The notes beneath the pieces were generated by a model. That model was given only the letters and a program-made list of their open reading frames with translations. It did not search any database and was not told the DNA's origin. From Tepidiforma sp. (lineage in GTDB: Bacteria > Chloroflexota > Dehalococcoidia > Tepidiformales > Tepidiformaceae), in the NCBI GenBank assembly GCA_026003935.1, contig BPIE01000001.1, positions 992,001 to 1,056,000 on the forward strand: a DNA stretch of 64,000 nucleotides. Reading direction: 5' to 3'. Within the stretch, counting starts at the first letter, position 1. Each line of letters begins with the position of its first letter. Shown here one piece after another: positions 31,990 through 42,189 of this stretch. Both the position numbers and the translations under genes were made by a program.

Positions 31990-33759
31990 TCAGGCAGCCT
32001 CTGCGTCGGGTTCGGCAGGAGCGGAGAGGTCTTCGAAGACATCGAAGCTGTTGCCGCCGGCGTGTTTGACGAGGCGCTTGGCGCGGGCGATGGTGGCGGC
32101 GAGGTCTTCGTAGTCGAGGTGGGCGAGGCGCTCGAAGGGGCAGCCTGCGATGGAGACCGTGAGGCAGGCCCCGGGGGGGAGCTTGGCCTCGGGGTCGAAC
32201 CAGCGGGGCCGGTCGAGGGCGCGGCGGCAGGCGGCGTGGAAGGCATCGAGGTCGTCGCTGTGGACGGTGATGATGAAATCGTCGCCGCCGACGTGGCCGA
32301 CGAAGACATCGTGGCGGGCGGCGCCCGCGGCTTCGAGGAGGATGTGGGCGAGGGCGAGGATGGCCTTGTCGCCGTGGGCGAAGCCGCAGGTGTCGTTGAA
32401 CTGCTTGAAGTTGTCGAGGTCGGCGTAGAGGAGGCACCAGCCGGCGGGGTTGGTGCGGAGGCGCTCGAGGTGTTCGCGGATGCGCTGGTTGCCGGGGAGC
32501 CCGGTGAGGGGGTTGAGGTTGCGGGCCTCGGCGACTTCTTCGGCGAGGACAGCCTGGAGGAGCTCGTGGACGCGGACGATGCCGGCGAGGGTGCCGCTTT
32601 CGAGGACGACGAGGGGGTCCTGCTGGAAGGGTGCGGGCCGCTCGAGGGCGGCACGGGCGGCGCTGCGGGGGGAGGCGGCGGCATCGATGCAGGTTGCGGG
32701 TACGCAGAGCTCGGAGGCGGGGCGGCGGCCGTTGAGGGGGAGGCCGAACTGGCCTGCCATGCGTTCGAAGATGCGGCCGCGGGTGACGATGCCGGCAACC
32801 TGCGCGCCTTCGAGGACGACGACGGCTTCGAGGTAGCGGTTGTGGCTGAAATGCTCCATGAGGCGGTCGCCCGGTGTGGAAGCCGCGACGGTTGGGGTGA
32901 TGGTGACGAGGTCGCCGACGCGGGAGACGACGGGGGCGGCGCGGCGGAGGCGGTTGGCGCGGTAGATGGCGAGCCGGGCTTCTGCCGCGCTGGGGGTGGG
33001 CAGGGCCTCGGGACGCCCGAGGTAGTAGCCCTGGCCGTAGTCGGCGCCAAGCTCGATGAAGGCGGTGAGCTGTTCGCGCGTTTCGATGCCTTCGGCGACG
33101 ACGCGAGCGCCGACCTGGCGGGCGAAGGTGCAGATGGCTTCGACCATGGAGCGGCGGCCGCGGTCGAATTCGATGTCGCGGGCGAGCCAGCGGTCGAGTT
33201 TGATGAAGTCGGGGCGGAGCTCGACGATGGACTGGAGGCTGGAGGCGCCGGCGCCGGCATCGTCGATGGCGAAGAGGAAGCCGCGGTCTCTGAAGGCGCC
33301 GACGATGCGGCGCATCTGGTTGAAGTCTTCGATGGCCTGTTCTTCGGTGATTTCGAGGACGACGCGTTCGGGCTGGACGTTGTGCTTGCGGACGAAGGCC
33401 TGGAACGAGGCGGGGGAGAGCTGGCCGGAGATGAGTGCGGCGGGGGTGCAGTTGAGGAAGAGGAGCTGGTCCTGTCCGAGGAGAGGTCCGAGGCGTGCGA
33501 CGGCGGCGATGCGCCATGCGTGGTCGACCTGTTCGAGGAGGCTGCAGGCGCTGGCGGCTGCGAGGAATTCCTGGGGATTGTCGAGCGGCGGCGGTGCGTC
33601 GGGGCGGGAGAGGGCTTCGTAACCGAGGACGTCGCCGGTGGAGAGGGAGGCGATGGGCTGACAGAGGGTTCGGACGCTGCCGGTCTCGAGGACGTAGCGG
33701 ACGGCGCGGCGCGCGGCGGCGGCGCTGAGGGTCGCGGCGAGGGGACTTGCTGGCGGCAT
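31990..33759 (-). CDS. EAL-CBS-CBS-GGDEF cyclic-di-GMP signalling protein, 589 aa
   Basis: Residues about 20-255 are an EAL phosphodiesterase domain with its catalytic set: YEALSR, FLNCTP, LEITEEQ, AIDDAGAG, IKLDRWL, VAEGIETREQ and GQGYYLGRP. Residues about 270-400 are a CBS-domain pair (TVAASTPGDRLMEHFSHNRY, VLESGTLAGIVRVHE). Residues about 415-575 are a GGDEF domain whose signature reads GGDDF. Such proteins turn c-di-GMP over and often control motility, which fits a flagellated cell. The start at 33759 is tentative, and an in-frame ATG at 33831 would add 24 unconserved residues. Confidence 0.9.
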   Translation of the reverse strand: MPPASPLAATLSAAAARRAVRYVLETGSVRTLCQPIASLSTGDVLGYEALSRPDAPPPLDNPQEFLAAASACSLLEQVDHAWRIAAVARLGPLLGQDQLLFLNCTPAALISGQLSPASFQAFVRKHNVQPERVVLEITEEQAIEDFNQMRRIVGAFRDRGFLFAIDDAGAGASSLQSIVELRPDFIKLDRWLARDIEFDRGRRSMVEAICTFARQVGARVVAEGIETREQLTAFIELGADYGQGYYLGRPEALPTPSAAEARLAIYRANRLRRAAPVVSRVGDLVTITPTVAASTPGDRLMEHFSHNRYLEAVVVLEGAQVAGIVTRGRIFERMAGQFGLPLNGRRPASELCVPATCIDAAASPRSAARAALERPAPFQQDPLVVLESGTLAGIVRVHELLQAVLAEEVAEARNLNPLTGLPGNQRIREHLERLRTNPAGWCLLYADLDNFKQFNDTCGFAHGDKAILALAHILLEAAGAARHDVFVGHVGGDDFIITVHSDDLDAFHAACRRALDRPRWFDPEAKLPPGACLTVSIAGCPFERLAHLDYEDLAATIARAKRLVKHAGGNSFDVFEDLSAPAEPDAEAA

Positions 33760-33886
33760 GGGGAAAAGCGTCGCTCCTTCGTTCTCGACCTCACCGGGAG
33801 TGTCGGAACGATGTCGCGCGGAGGATACCATCGTTCGGCAAGCGTTAAAGGAGCTGTAACGGAACGTTACCCGAATCGACCCGCGG

Positions 33887-34366
33887 TTAGCCGCCGGGGA
33901 GCTGGAGGCGGTTGCGGTAGATGCCGGGCTCGCTGCCGGGGATGACGATGGCGCCGGCGACGCGTTCGTAGAAGGCCGCAGGGCCGACGCCGCCGATGAT
34001 GGCGTAGGCGTAGCCTTCGGCGGCCATGGCGTGGAGGCAGCAGAGGAGCAGCGCGGCCCCGATTCCCCGGCGGCGGTACGCTTCGGCGACGCCGGTGGGG
34101 CCGAAGAAGTTGGGGCGGGCGGCGTGGAAGCAGGCGAACCCGACGACCTGGTCTCCGTAGGCGGCGACGTAGCAGGTTGCGGGGGCGCGGCTGAGGGCCA
34201 CGGCTGCTTCGTCGGCCCACTGCGGGAAGTGGGTGCGGACGAAGGCGAGGACGGCGGAGCGCTCGTAGGCCTCGGGGCGGCGGCAGACGATGCCCCCGGC
34301 CGCGAGGCGCTGGAGGAGCGGCGCGGCCGGGGGGAGGTCGTAGAGGCGGACGAGCATGTCCGTCAT
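33887..34366 (-). CDS. GNAT-family N-acetyltransferase, 159 aa
   Basis: The acetyl-CoA-binding motif A is visible in GVAEAYRRRGIGAALLLCCL, followed by HAMAAEGYAYAIIGGVGPAA and FYERVAGA. The N-terminal part (YERSAVLAFVRTHFPQWADE) is of the general GNAT type. The substrate is unknown. The start at 34366 lies five bases after the stop of the SDR gene, so the two are probably one operon. Confidence 0.87.
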   Translation of the reverse strand: MTDMLVRLYDLPPAAPLLQRLAAGGIVCRRPEAYERSAVLAFVRTHFPQWADEAAVALSRAPATCYVAAYGDQVVGFACFHAARPNFFGPTGVAEAYRRRGIGAALLLCCLHAMAAEGYAYAIIGGVGPAAFYERVAGAIVIPGSEPGIYRNRLQLPGG

Positions 34367-34370
34367 GGCA

Positions 34371-35138
34371 TCAGGCGAGGGCGCCCCCGTCGAGGATGAG
34401 GGTCTGGCCGGTGGTGAAGGAGCTGGCCGGGCTGGCGAAGTAGACGACGGCTCCGGCCATTTCGTCGGGCTCACCGATGCGCTTGAGGGCGGAGGTTTGG
34501 ACGGAGTTCTTGAGGATGGCCTCGTTCTCCCAGAGGGCGCGGGAGAATTCGGTGCGGATGAGGCCGGGGGCGATGCAGTTGACGCGGATGCCATCGGCGC
34601 CCCACTCCTTGGCGCAGACCTGGGTGAGCATGATGATGGCGGCCTTGGAGACGGAGTAGGCGCCGAGGCCGGTGGAGGCGCGGAATCCGCCGGTGGAGCT
34701 GACGTTGATGATGGAGCCGCCCTGGCCGTGTTCGAGGATGGCCTGGCGGACGAGTTTGCTGAGGAAGAAGACGGACTTGACGTTGGTGTTCATCACGGTG
34801 TCCCAGGCGCGTTCGTCGAGATTGGCGACGGGGCCGAAGACGGGGTTGGTGGCGGCATTGTTGACGAGGATGTCGATGCGGCCGAGCTGGCGCTTCGTTT
34901 CGGCGACGAGGTTTTCGAGGGCGGCCATGTCGCGGACGTTGGTGGGGACGGCGATGCCGCGCCGGCCGGCGGCGCGGATGGCGGCGACGGTTTCTTCGAG
35001 GGATTCGGGTTTGCGGGCGGCCACGCAGACATCGGCGCCGGCCTCGGCGAGGGCGATGGCGATGGAGCGGCCGATGCCGCGGCTGCCGCCGGTGACGATG
35101 GCGACTTTGCCGGCGAGGGAGAAGTCGGCGATGGGCAT
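34371..35138 (-). CDS. Short-chain dehydrogenase/reductase, 255 aa
   Basis: This is a classical SDR: the cofactor motif VAIVTGGSRGIGRSIAIALA at the N-terminus, DILVNNAATNPVFGPVANLD, and the catalytic Ser-Tyr-Lys in INVSSTGGFRASTGLGAYSV SK. CIAPGLIRTEFSRALWE is the expected substrate loop. The arginine in GSRG and an Ala at the end of beta-2 suggest NADP(H), but this is uncertain. GGAGG lies eight bases upstream of the ATG. TAGAAT near 35180 is a possible -10. Confidence 0.92.
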   Translation of the reverse strand: MPIADFSLAGKVAIVTGGSRGIGRSIAIALAEAGADVCVAARKPESLEETVAAIRAAGRRGIAVPTNVRDMAALENLVAETKRQLGRIDILVNNAATNPVFGPVANLDERAWDTVMNTNVKSVFFLSKLVRQAILEHGQGGSIINVSSTGGFRASTGLGAYSVSKAAIIMLTQVCAKEWGADGIRVNCIAPGLIRTEFSRALWENEAILKNSVQTSALKRIGEPDEMAGAVVYFASPASSFTTGQTLILDGGALA

Positions 35139-35212
35139 GGGGGAGACCTCCGAACGTTTCGGGAGTGGCGTGGGCGGATTCTATCCGTACGGGTCGTTGT
35201 GCGCCGGGCGGG

Positions 35213-35923
35213 TCAGTGGGAGACGAGGTTCCACTCGCCGGTGCGGAGGTGATGCACGTCGTTGAGCGACTGGAGGGCGCGGACGCCGTCGCCAGCGAAA
35301 ACGACGGAGATTGAGGCGTGGGCGGGCCGGAAGAACATGTCGTAGGGACTGCCGATGATGTGGCCGATGTAGGCGTTGATGACGCCGCCGTGGCAGGCGA
35401 TGACGACGCGCTTGCCCTGGTTGCCGGCGATGATGGCTTCGACGGCGTTGACGGTGCGCTTGCGGAATTCGAAAGAGGACTCGGAGTAGGGGTAGACGTC
35501 CCACTTGCGCTCGCGGAGCATGCGCTCGCGGATGCCGATGAGGAGTTCGCGGCCGAGGAAGTCGACGGCGGACCTGTCGGGCGGGATGTCGCGGAAGATT
35601 TCGACTTCGCGGAGGTCGTGGACGACGAGTGGTTCGAGGCGGTGGTGGCGGGCGATGGCGCGGCCGGTTTCGAGTGCGCGCTGGAGGGGGCTGGCGTAGA
35701 CGGCATCGACGCGGTCGGCGCTGAGGCGTGCGGCGACGGCTTCGGCCTGTTTGCGGCCGCGTTCGCTGAGGGGCGGGTCGATGGTATCGCCGACGGGCCC
35801 GAACCGCGGGTCCTCGACGAACTGCTCTCCGTGGCGGACGAAGATGAGCTCGGTGACGCCTTCGGCGTCGGTGAGGAAGGCGCGGTCGAAGATCATGGGC
35901 GAGCGGGCGGGGCCGTGGGACAT
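35213..35923 (-). CDS. Histidine phosphatase superfamily protein, 236 aa
   Basis: The phosphoacceptor is in ELIFVRHGEQF. The second conserved Arg lies in YASPLQRALETGRAIA, the Glu in the LREVEIF loop, and the second His in VIACHGGVINAYIGHIIGSP. This is the branch-2-like broad-specificity phosphatase / phosphoglycerate-mutase-like fold. The substrate is unknown. GGAGCACCC precedes the ATG. Confidence 0.92.
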   Translation of the reverse strand: MSHGPARSPMIFDRAFLTDAEGVTELIFVRHGEQFVEDPRFGPVGDTIDPPLSERGRKQAEAVAARLSADRVDAVYASPLQRALETGRAIARHHRLEPLVVHDLREVEIFRDIPPDRSAVDFLGRELLIGIRERMLRERKWDVYPYSESSFEFRKRTVNAVEAIIAGNQGKRVVIACHGGVINAYIGHIIGSPYDMFFRPAHASISVVFAGDGVRALQSLNDVHHLRTGEWNLVSH

Positions 35924-35993
35924 GGGTGCTCCGGGCGGAAGGTTTGGGTGGACTGTGCCAGATGCGGATGAACGCGGAAAGCGCCGGGGGGCC

Positions 35994-35999
35994 TATGAT
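35994..35999 (+). promoter_or_regulatory. Candidate leaderless -10 box (TATGAT)
   Basis: TATGAT ends 8 nt before the ATG at 36008, with no ribosome-binding site between. Confidence 0.55.
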
Positions 36000-36007
36000 G
36001 TTGGGCC

Positions 36008-36943
36008 ATGCAGGCGCCACACGTTTCGGTGATGCTCCGGGGCTGGGATATTCGCACGGGGACGACGGGGGCGATGGTGCTGGAGGCAGCGCGGCGGGCG
36101 GAGGCGCTGGGGCTCGATGGGCTGGTCGCTGGCGACCACGTGACGTTTTACGGCTACGGGAACGACGGGCTCGTGACGCTCACGGCGGCAGCGGCGGTAA
36201 CGGAGCGGATCGACCTGAAGACGGCGGTCTACCTGCTGCCGCTGCGGCACCCGGTGCCGGTGGCGCTGCAAGTGGCGCAACTCGACCAGCTCAGCATGGG
36301 CCGGTTCACGCTCGGGATCGGGGTGGGCGGCGAGGACCCGCACGAGTTCTGGAGCTGCGGGGTGGACCCGCGGACGCGGGGCGCGAGGACGAATGAGGCC
36401 ATCGTCATCCTGAAGCGGCTATGGACCGAGGATGGGGTGACGTTCCAGGGGCGGCACTTCACGCTGGAGGACGTGACGGTCTACCCGAAGCCGTTCCGGC
36501 CGGTGCCGATCTTCGTCGGGGGGCGGAGCGAGGCGGCGCTCCGGCGGGCGGGGCGGCTCGGGGACGGGTATACGGGCATCTGGCTGAGCCCGGAACGGTT
36601 CGCACGGGCGGTGGAGCAGATCGGCGCGTTCGCGGCGGAGGCAGGGCGCGCGCCGGGCGAGGTGGAGCCGGGGATGCAGTTCTGGACGAGTGTGGCCGAG
36701 GACCGTTCGGCGGCACGGGCGCTGGTGGCGCGGGGGATGGAGGCAACGTACCGGCTGCCGTTCGAGCGGTTCGAGCGGTACACGCCGTACGGGACGGCGC
36801 GCGAGGTGGCGGAGTTCATCTGGCAGTTCGTGGAGCGGGGCGCGCGGCACGTGAACCTGATCACGACGCAGGAGACGCCGGAGGAAGCGGTCGAGCGGGC
36901 GGCAGAGGTGAGGCACGCCCTCCACGAACTGGCGGGGGAGTAG
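36008..36943 (+). CDS. LLM-class F420-dependent oxidoreductase, 311 aa
   Basis: The TIM-barrel of the luciferase-like monooxygenase family is recognisable: ARRAEALGLDGLVAGDHVTF, ERIDLKTAVYLLPLRHPVPV, QLDQLSMGRFTLGIGVGGED and PIFVGGRSEAALRRAGRLGD. The short insertion pattern is that of F420-dependent dehydrogenases rather than FMN monooxygenases. The substrate is unknown. A second family member lies at 60687-61592. Confidence 0.9.
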   Translation: MQAPHVSVMLRGWDIRTGTTGAMVLEAARRAEALGLDGLVAGDHVTFYGYGNDGLVTLTAAAAVTERIDLKTAVYLLPLRHPVPVALQVAQLDQLSMGRFTLGIGVGGEDPHEFWSCGVDPRTRGARTNEAIVILKRLWTEDGVTFQGRHFTLEDVTVYPKPFRPVPIFVGGRSEAALRRAGRLGDGYTGIWLSPERFARAVEQIGAFAAEAGRAPGEVEPGMQFWTSVAEDRSAARALVARGMEATYRLPFERFERYTPYGTAREVAEFIWQFVERGARHVNLITTQETPEEAVERAAEVRHALHELAGE

Positions 36944-36982
36944 CCCCGCGGGCGGGGGTTTCGCCGCGGCGGCGGGATTGCC

Positions 36983-36988
36983 TATCCT
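36983..36988 (+). promoter_or_regulatory. Candidate leaderless -10 box (TATCCT)
   Basis: TATCCT ends 6 nt before the GTG at 36995 of the ketopantoate reductase locus. Confidence 0.5.
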
Positions 36989-36994
36989 TCGGGC

Positions 36995-37985
36995 GTGGCG
37001 ACGATTGCGGTCATCGGTTCGGGAGCTGTGGGCGGGTACTATGGCGGGCGGCTGGCGCTGGCCGGGCACGACGTGCGGTTCCTCGTGCGGAGCGAGCTGC
37101 GCGGCGTGGCGGGCCAATGGACTCCGGGTGCTGAGCAAGGACGGGGACTTTCGGCTGGAGCGGCCGCAGGTGTATGCGGACCCGCGCGAGATCGGCCCGG
37201 TGGAGTGGGTCATTTGCGCGCTGAAGGCGACTGCGATCGGCGAGGCTGCGGAGCTGATTGCGCCCTGTGTCGGCCGGGAGACGCGCATCGTGGCGCTGAT
37301 GAACGGGCTCGGGAATGAGCAGCGGCTGGCGGAGCGGTTCGAAGGTTGGCGCATCTTTGGCGGGATGGCGTTCGTCTGCATCAACCGGGGAGAGCCGGGG
37401 GTGATTCATCACCTCGATTACGGACGGGTCTCGGTGGGCCATTTCGAGGACGACGCGGGGATGTGCGAGGAGCTGGCGGCGCTGCTGCAGAGCGGGGGCA
37501 TCGAGACGGTGGTGGCGCCGAATTTGCGCTTCGCGCGCTGGGAGAAGCTCTGCTGGAATGTGCCGTTCAACGGGCTGAGCGTGGCTGGCGGCGGCATCGG
37601 TACGCGGACGGTGCTCGAGGACCCGGAGCTGCGGCGGATGGCGGAGGGGGCGATGCGCGAGGTCGTCCGAGCGGGGAACGCCGACCTGGCGGCGGCCGGC
37701 AGCGCGGCGCGGCTCGACGGGGGGGAGCTGGTGGCGCGGATGTTCGCCCAGACGGAGGCGATGGGGGACTACCGGACGAGCATGGTGATCGACTACGTGC
37801 TGGGCAGGCCGCTGGAGGTAGAGGCGATTCTCGGGAACCCGGTGCGGCGGGCGCGGGAGCTTGGGGTGGAGGTGCCGCGGATGGAGGCGCTGTATGCGCT
37901 GGTGCGGCATGCGGACCTCGCGCGGCGGGGCGAACGGCGGCTGCTCGGAGCCGGGAGCGCGGAGATGCCTGGCGCGGTTGTTTGA
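36995..37985 (+). pseudogene. Ketopantoate reductase-like (PanE/ApbA) gene with one frameshift
   Basis: The N-terminal Rossmann motif starts at GTG 36995 (ATIAVIGSGAVGGYYGGRLA, LAGHDVRFLVRSELRGV). The protein then continues in another frame from about 37112 with ANGLRVLSKDGDFRLERPQV and runs to 37985. ICALKATAIGEAAELIAPCV, NGLGNEQRLAERF and WEKLCWNVPFNGLSVAGGGI are normal family motifs. One extra G in the GTGGCGGG stretch (37106-37113) explains the shift. Without it the product would be about 330 residues, the normal length. PanE reduces 2-dehydropantoate in pantothenate synthesis, but the wider family has other substrates. Confidence 0.85.
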
Positions 37986-38051
37986 TGCAACTTACCACGC
38001 GGGATAGACTGCCGGGGCATTCGCACCTTGCGGACACTCAGGAGGCAACGT

Positions 38052-38573
38052 ATGACCGGCATCCGCGAACTTCTCATCGACGGCATCGACCAGTTGAACA
38101 GCTGGCTGGACGATGCGCTGAAGGACCTTTCGGACGAGCAGGTGAACTGGCTGCCGCCGGGGAAGACGGTCAGCATCGGGTTCAATGCGTGGCACACGCT
38201 CCGGACGCAGGACGATATCGTGAATTTCGTGCTGCAGGGGCGGAAGCCGACGGTGTGGATGAGCGAGGGGTTTGCGGAGCGGCTGGGCCTGCCGCCCGTG
38301 GGGCAGGGTACGGGGATGTCGCTCGAGGATGCGCGGGCGCTGAAGGTTTCGGTGGCGCCGCTGCGGGAGTACGGACAGCGGGTGAAAGAGGTGACGCTGG
38401 AGTTCGTGAAGAACGTGCCGCTCGAGGAGCTGGAGCAGGTGCAGCAGATTCGGCCGCTGGGGGAGATGCCGAAGTGGCGCGTGCTGCGGCAGGTGGTGAT
38501 GACGCACGGGTTCATGCACCTCGGCGAGGTGAACACAATCAAGGGCGCGCAGGGTATCGGCTTCTTCATCTGA
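38052..38573 (+). CDS. DinB-fold (YfiT/DUF664-like) putative metal-binding protein, 173 aa
   Basis: This is a four-helix DinB-like protein: ELLIDGIDQLNSWLDDALKD, SIGFNAWHTLRTQDDIVNFV and MTHGFMHLGEVNTIKGAQGI. The three His residues (in AWHTL and THGFMH) match the usual nickel/zinc triad. Members often act as thiol-dependent transferases, and the substrate here is unknown. AGGAGG lies six bases before the ATG. Confidence 0.87.
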   Translation: MTGIRELLIDGIDQLNSWLDDALKDLSDEQVNWLPPGKTVSIGFNAWHTLRTQDDIVNFVLQGRKPTVWMSEGFAERLGLPPVGQGTGMSLEDARALKVSVAPLREYGQRVKEVTLEFVKNVPLEELEQVQQIRPLGEMPKWRVLRQVVMTHGFMHLGEVNTIKGAQGIGFFI

Positions 38574-38668
38574 CGGGGGATGGTGCGGGGCGGTGTAAGA
38601 CGGGAGGCGCTCACGGGTCTACGCTGCAGGAGACCCGGCCGTTGGGGCCGGCCACTGGAGGAGACATC

Positions 38669-39224
38669 GTGAACGTGAGGACACTGTTCGCTGGCAGCAT
38701 CGCGCTGGGCATGGCGCTGGCGCTCGCTCGGGTGCAGCGCGAAGGACGAGCCTGCATCGCCGACGGCGGCATCGGCGGGGGCAGGGGCGACGATTACGGC
38801 ACCGAGCCCGACGATTGCGCCGCCCACTCCGACTCCCACGCCCCCGCCGACGGTTCCTCCCGCGCCAACGGCGACGCCGTCGCTGGCGGGGGTCTGTCCG
38901 ACGAACCCGGACCCTGCGCCCGCGAGCATCGCAGTCGTGAGCCAGCCGCTCGCGAACGCGAGTGTGACGAGTCCGCTGACGGTGACGGGGATGGTGGCGG
39001 CGTTCGAAGCGCAGTTCGAGGCGGAGCTGCTGGACGGGGCGCAAAACCAGCTGGCATCGGTGCACGGGATGTCGCAGCAGGGGCAGCAGCTTTCGCCGTT
39101 CACGGTGACGCTGAACTTCAGCGTGACGGCGCCGACACCGGGTTGCCTGCGCATCTACCAGTACAGCCCGGCGGATGGTTCGATGACGAAGGTGGTGCAG
39201 GTGCCGCTGGTGCTGATGCCGTGA
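38669..39224 (+). pseudogene. Lipoprotein with Gmad2/Ig-like domain, frameshifted at the signal peptide
   Basis: GTG 38669 (GGAGGAG upstream) opens a signal peptide, NVRTLFAGSIALGMALAL. The rest of the gene is in the next frame: lipobox LGC at 38727-38735, CSAKDEPASPTAASAGAG, a Pro/Thr linker, then SQPLANASVTSPLTVTGMVA and TLNFSVTAPTPGCLRIYQYS. The ending resembles the Gmad2 domain of spore-germination-like lipoproteins. The frames are joined if one copy of the duplicated GCTC (38722-38729) is removed. The product would be a surface lipoprotein of about 183 residues. Confidence 0.75.
38722..38729 (+). repeat. Tandem GCTC duplication at the frameshift point
   Basis: GCTCGCTC lies exactly between the hydrophobic core of the signal peptide and the lipobox. 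Losing one 4-base unit restores a single reading frame. Confidence 0.6.
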
Positions 39225-39227
39225 GGG

Positions 39228-40391
39228 CTAGCGGCGGGCGAGCCGGCGGGCCGCTTCGTAGAGGGTTTCGTCGGACTTGGAGAAGGTGAAGCGGACCATG
39301 CGGCTGCCCGCGGTGCTGCCGGGGCGGTAGAAGCTCGAACCGGGGACGGGCGCGACGCCGATGTCGCGGATGAGGTGGTGGGCGAAGGCGGTGTCGTCGC
39401 CCTCGAAGCCGAGGGCGGAGAAGTCGGCCATGATGTAATAGGCGCCTTCGGGCTGGTGGCAGGAGAAGCCTGCGGTGCGGAGGGCATCGAGGAGGATGGC
39501 GCGCTTGGCGGCGTACATGGTCCGGAGTTCCGGGTAGTAGCTGTCGGCCTGTTCGATGGCGGAGGCGGCAGCTTCCTGGAGCGGGGCGGGCGCGCCGACG
39601 GTGAGGAAGTCGTGGACTTTGCGGAGGGCGCCGGTGAGGTGAGGCGGGGCGATGAGGTAACCGAGACGCCAGCCGGTCACGGAGAAGGTCTTGGAGAGGC
39701 CGCTGATGGTGATGGTGCGTTCATACATGCCGGGGAGGGTGGCCATCGGCACGTGCTGGTGGTGGTCGTAGAGGATGTGCTCGTAGATTTCGTCGGTGAT
39801 GCAGAGGGTATCGAACTCCTGGCAGAGGGCGGCGATCTGCTCGAGCTCGGTGCGGGTGAAGACCTTGCCGCTGGGGTTGTTGGGGGTATTGACGATGATG
39901 GCGCGGGTGCGGGGTGAGAAGGCGTTGCGGAGCTCGTCGGGGTCGAAGGTGAAGCCTTCGCCGCGAAGGGTGACGAAGACGAGGCGGGCGCCGGACATGG
40001 CGGCATCGGGAACGTAGTTCTCGTAGAAGGGCTCGAAAACGATGACCTCGTCGCCGTCTTCGACGACAGCGAGCATGGCGCACATCATGGCTTCGGTGGC
40101 GCCGCAGGTGACGGTGACTTCCTGGTCGGGGTCGATGTCGAGTCCGTAGTGGCGGCGGGTTTTTTCGGCGATGGCGCGGCGGAGGCGCGGTGCGCCCCAG
40201 GTGATGGCGTACTGGTTGAGGTCGGCGTTGATGGCGTCGATGGCGGCCTGTTTGATGAAGTCGGGTGCGGGGAAATCGGGGTAGCCCTGGGCGAGGTTCA
40301 TGGCGCCGTGGAGCATGGCGAGGCGCGTCATTTCGCGGATGACGGACTCGCTGAAGACGCCGGTGCGGCGGGCGATGTGGGTGCGGGGCAT
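39228..40391 (-). CDS. Class I/II pyridoxal-phosphate aminotransferase, 387 aa
   Basis: This is a fold-type I aminotransferase: GAMNLAQGYPDFPAPDFIKQ, CGATEAMMCAMLAVVEDGDE, VNTPNNPSGKVFTRTELEQI, the DEIYEHILYD block, and the PLP lysine in SGLSKTFSVTGWRLGYLIAP. It is closest in style to aspartate/methionine or kynurenine-glutamine transaminases (PatA/YbdL group). The amino donor cannot be set from sequence. It lies 12 bases downstream of the mutase gene, so the two probably share a transcript. Confidence 0.92.
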   Translation of the reverse strand: MPRTHIARRTGVFSESVIREMTRLAMLHGAMNLAQGYPDFPAPDFIKQAAIDAINADLNQYAITWGAPRLRRAIAEKTRRHYGLDIDPDQEVTVTCGATEAMMCAMLAVVEDGDEVIVFEPFYENYVPDAAMSGARLVFVTLRGEGFTFDPDELRNAFSPRTRAIIVNTPNNPSGKVFTRTELEQIAALCQEFDTLCITDEIYEHILYDHHQHVPMATLPGMYERTITISGLSKTFSVTGWRLGYLIAPPHLTGALRKVHDFLTVGAPAPLQEAAASAIEQADSYYPELRTMYAAKRAILLDALRTAGFSCHQPEGAYYIMADFSALGFEGDDTAFAHHLIRDIGVAPVPGSSFYRPGSTAGSRMVRFTFSKSDETLYEAARRLARR

Positions 40392-40403
40392 CGAGCGGAA
40401 AGG

Positions 40404-42068
<1,665 letters not shown>

Positions 42069-42177
42069 GGCGGACTCCGGTAGGGGTCGGGCTGCGGGCT
42101 GGATGTGCGGCCAAACGTACTTTACAGGAATCCGGGGGCGCCGAGCGGCAAAAGATGCCCGAGGAGCGTTCGGGTTT

Positions 42178-42183
42178 TACGCT
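42178..42183 (+). promoter_or_regulatory. Candidate leaderless -10 box (TACGCT)
   Basis: TACGCT ends 6 nt before the ATG of the YajQ-family gene. Confidence 0.5.
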
Positions 42184-42189
42184 CTGGGT

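Noticed and set aside
37346-39289. A 647-codon plus-strand frame spanning ketopantoate reductase, DinB-fold and lipoprotein genes
   Set aside because: It is out of frame with the recognisable proteins except for the lipoprotein signal peptide, and is Gly/Ala-rich without motifs.
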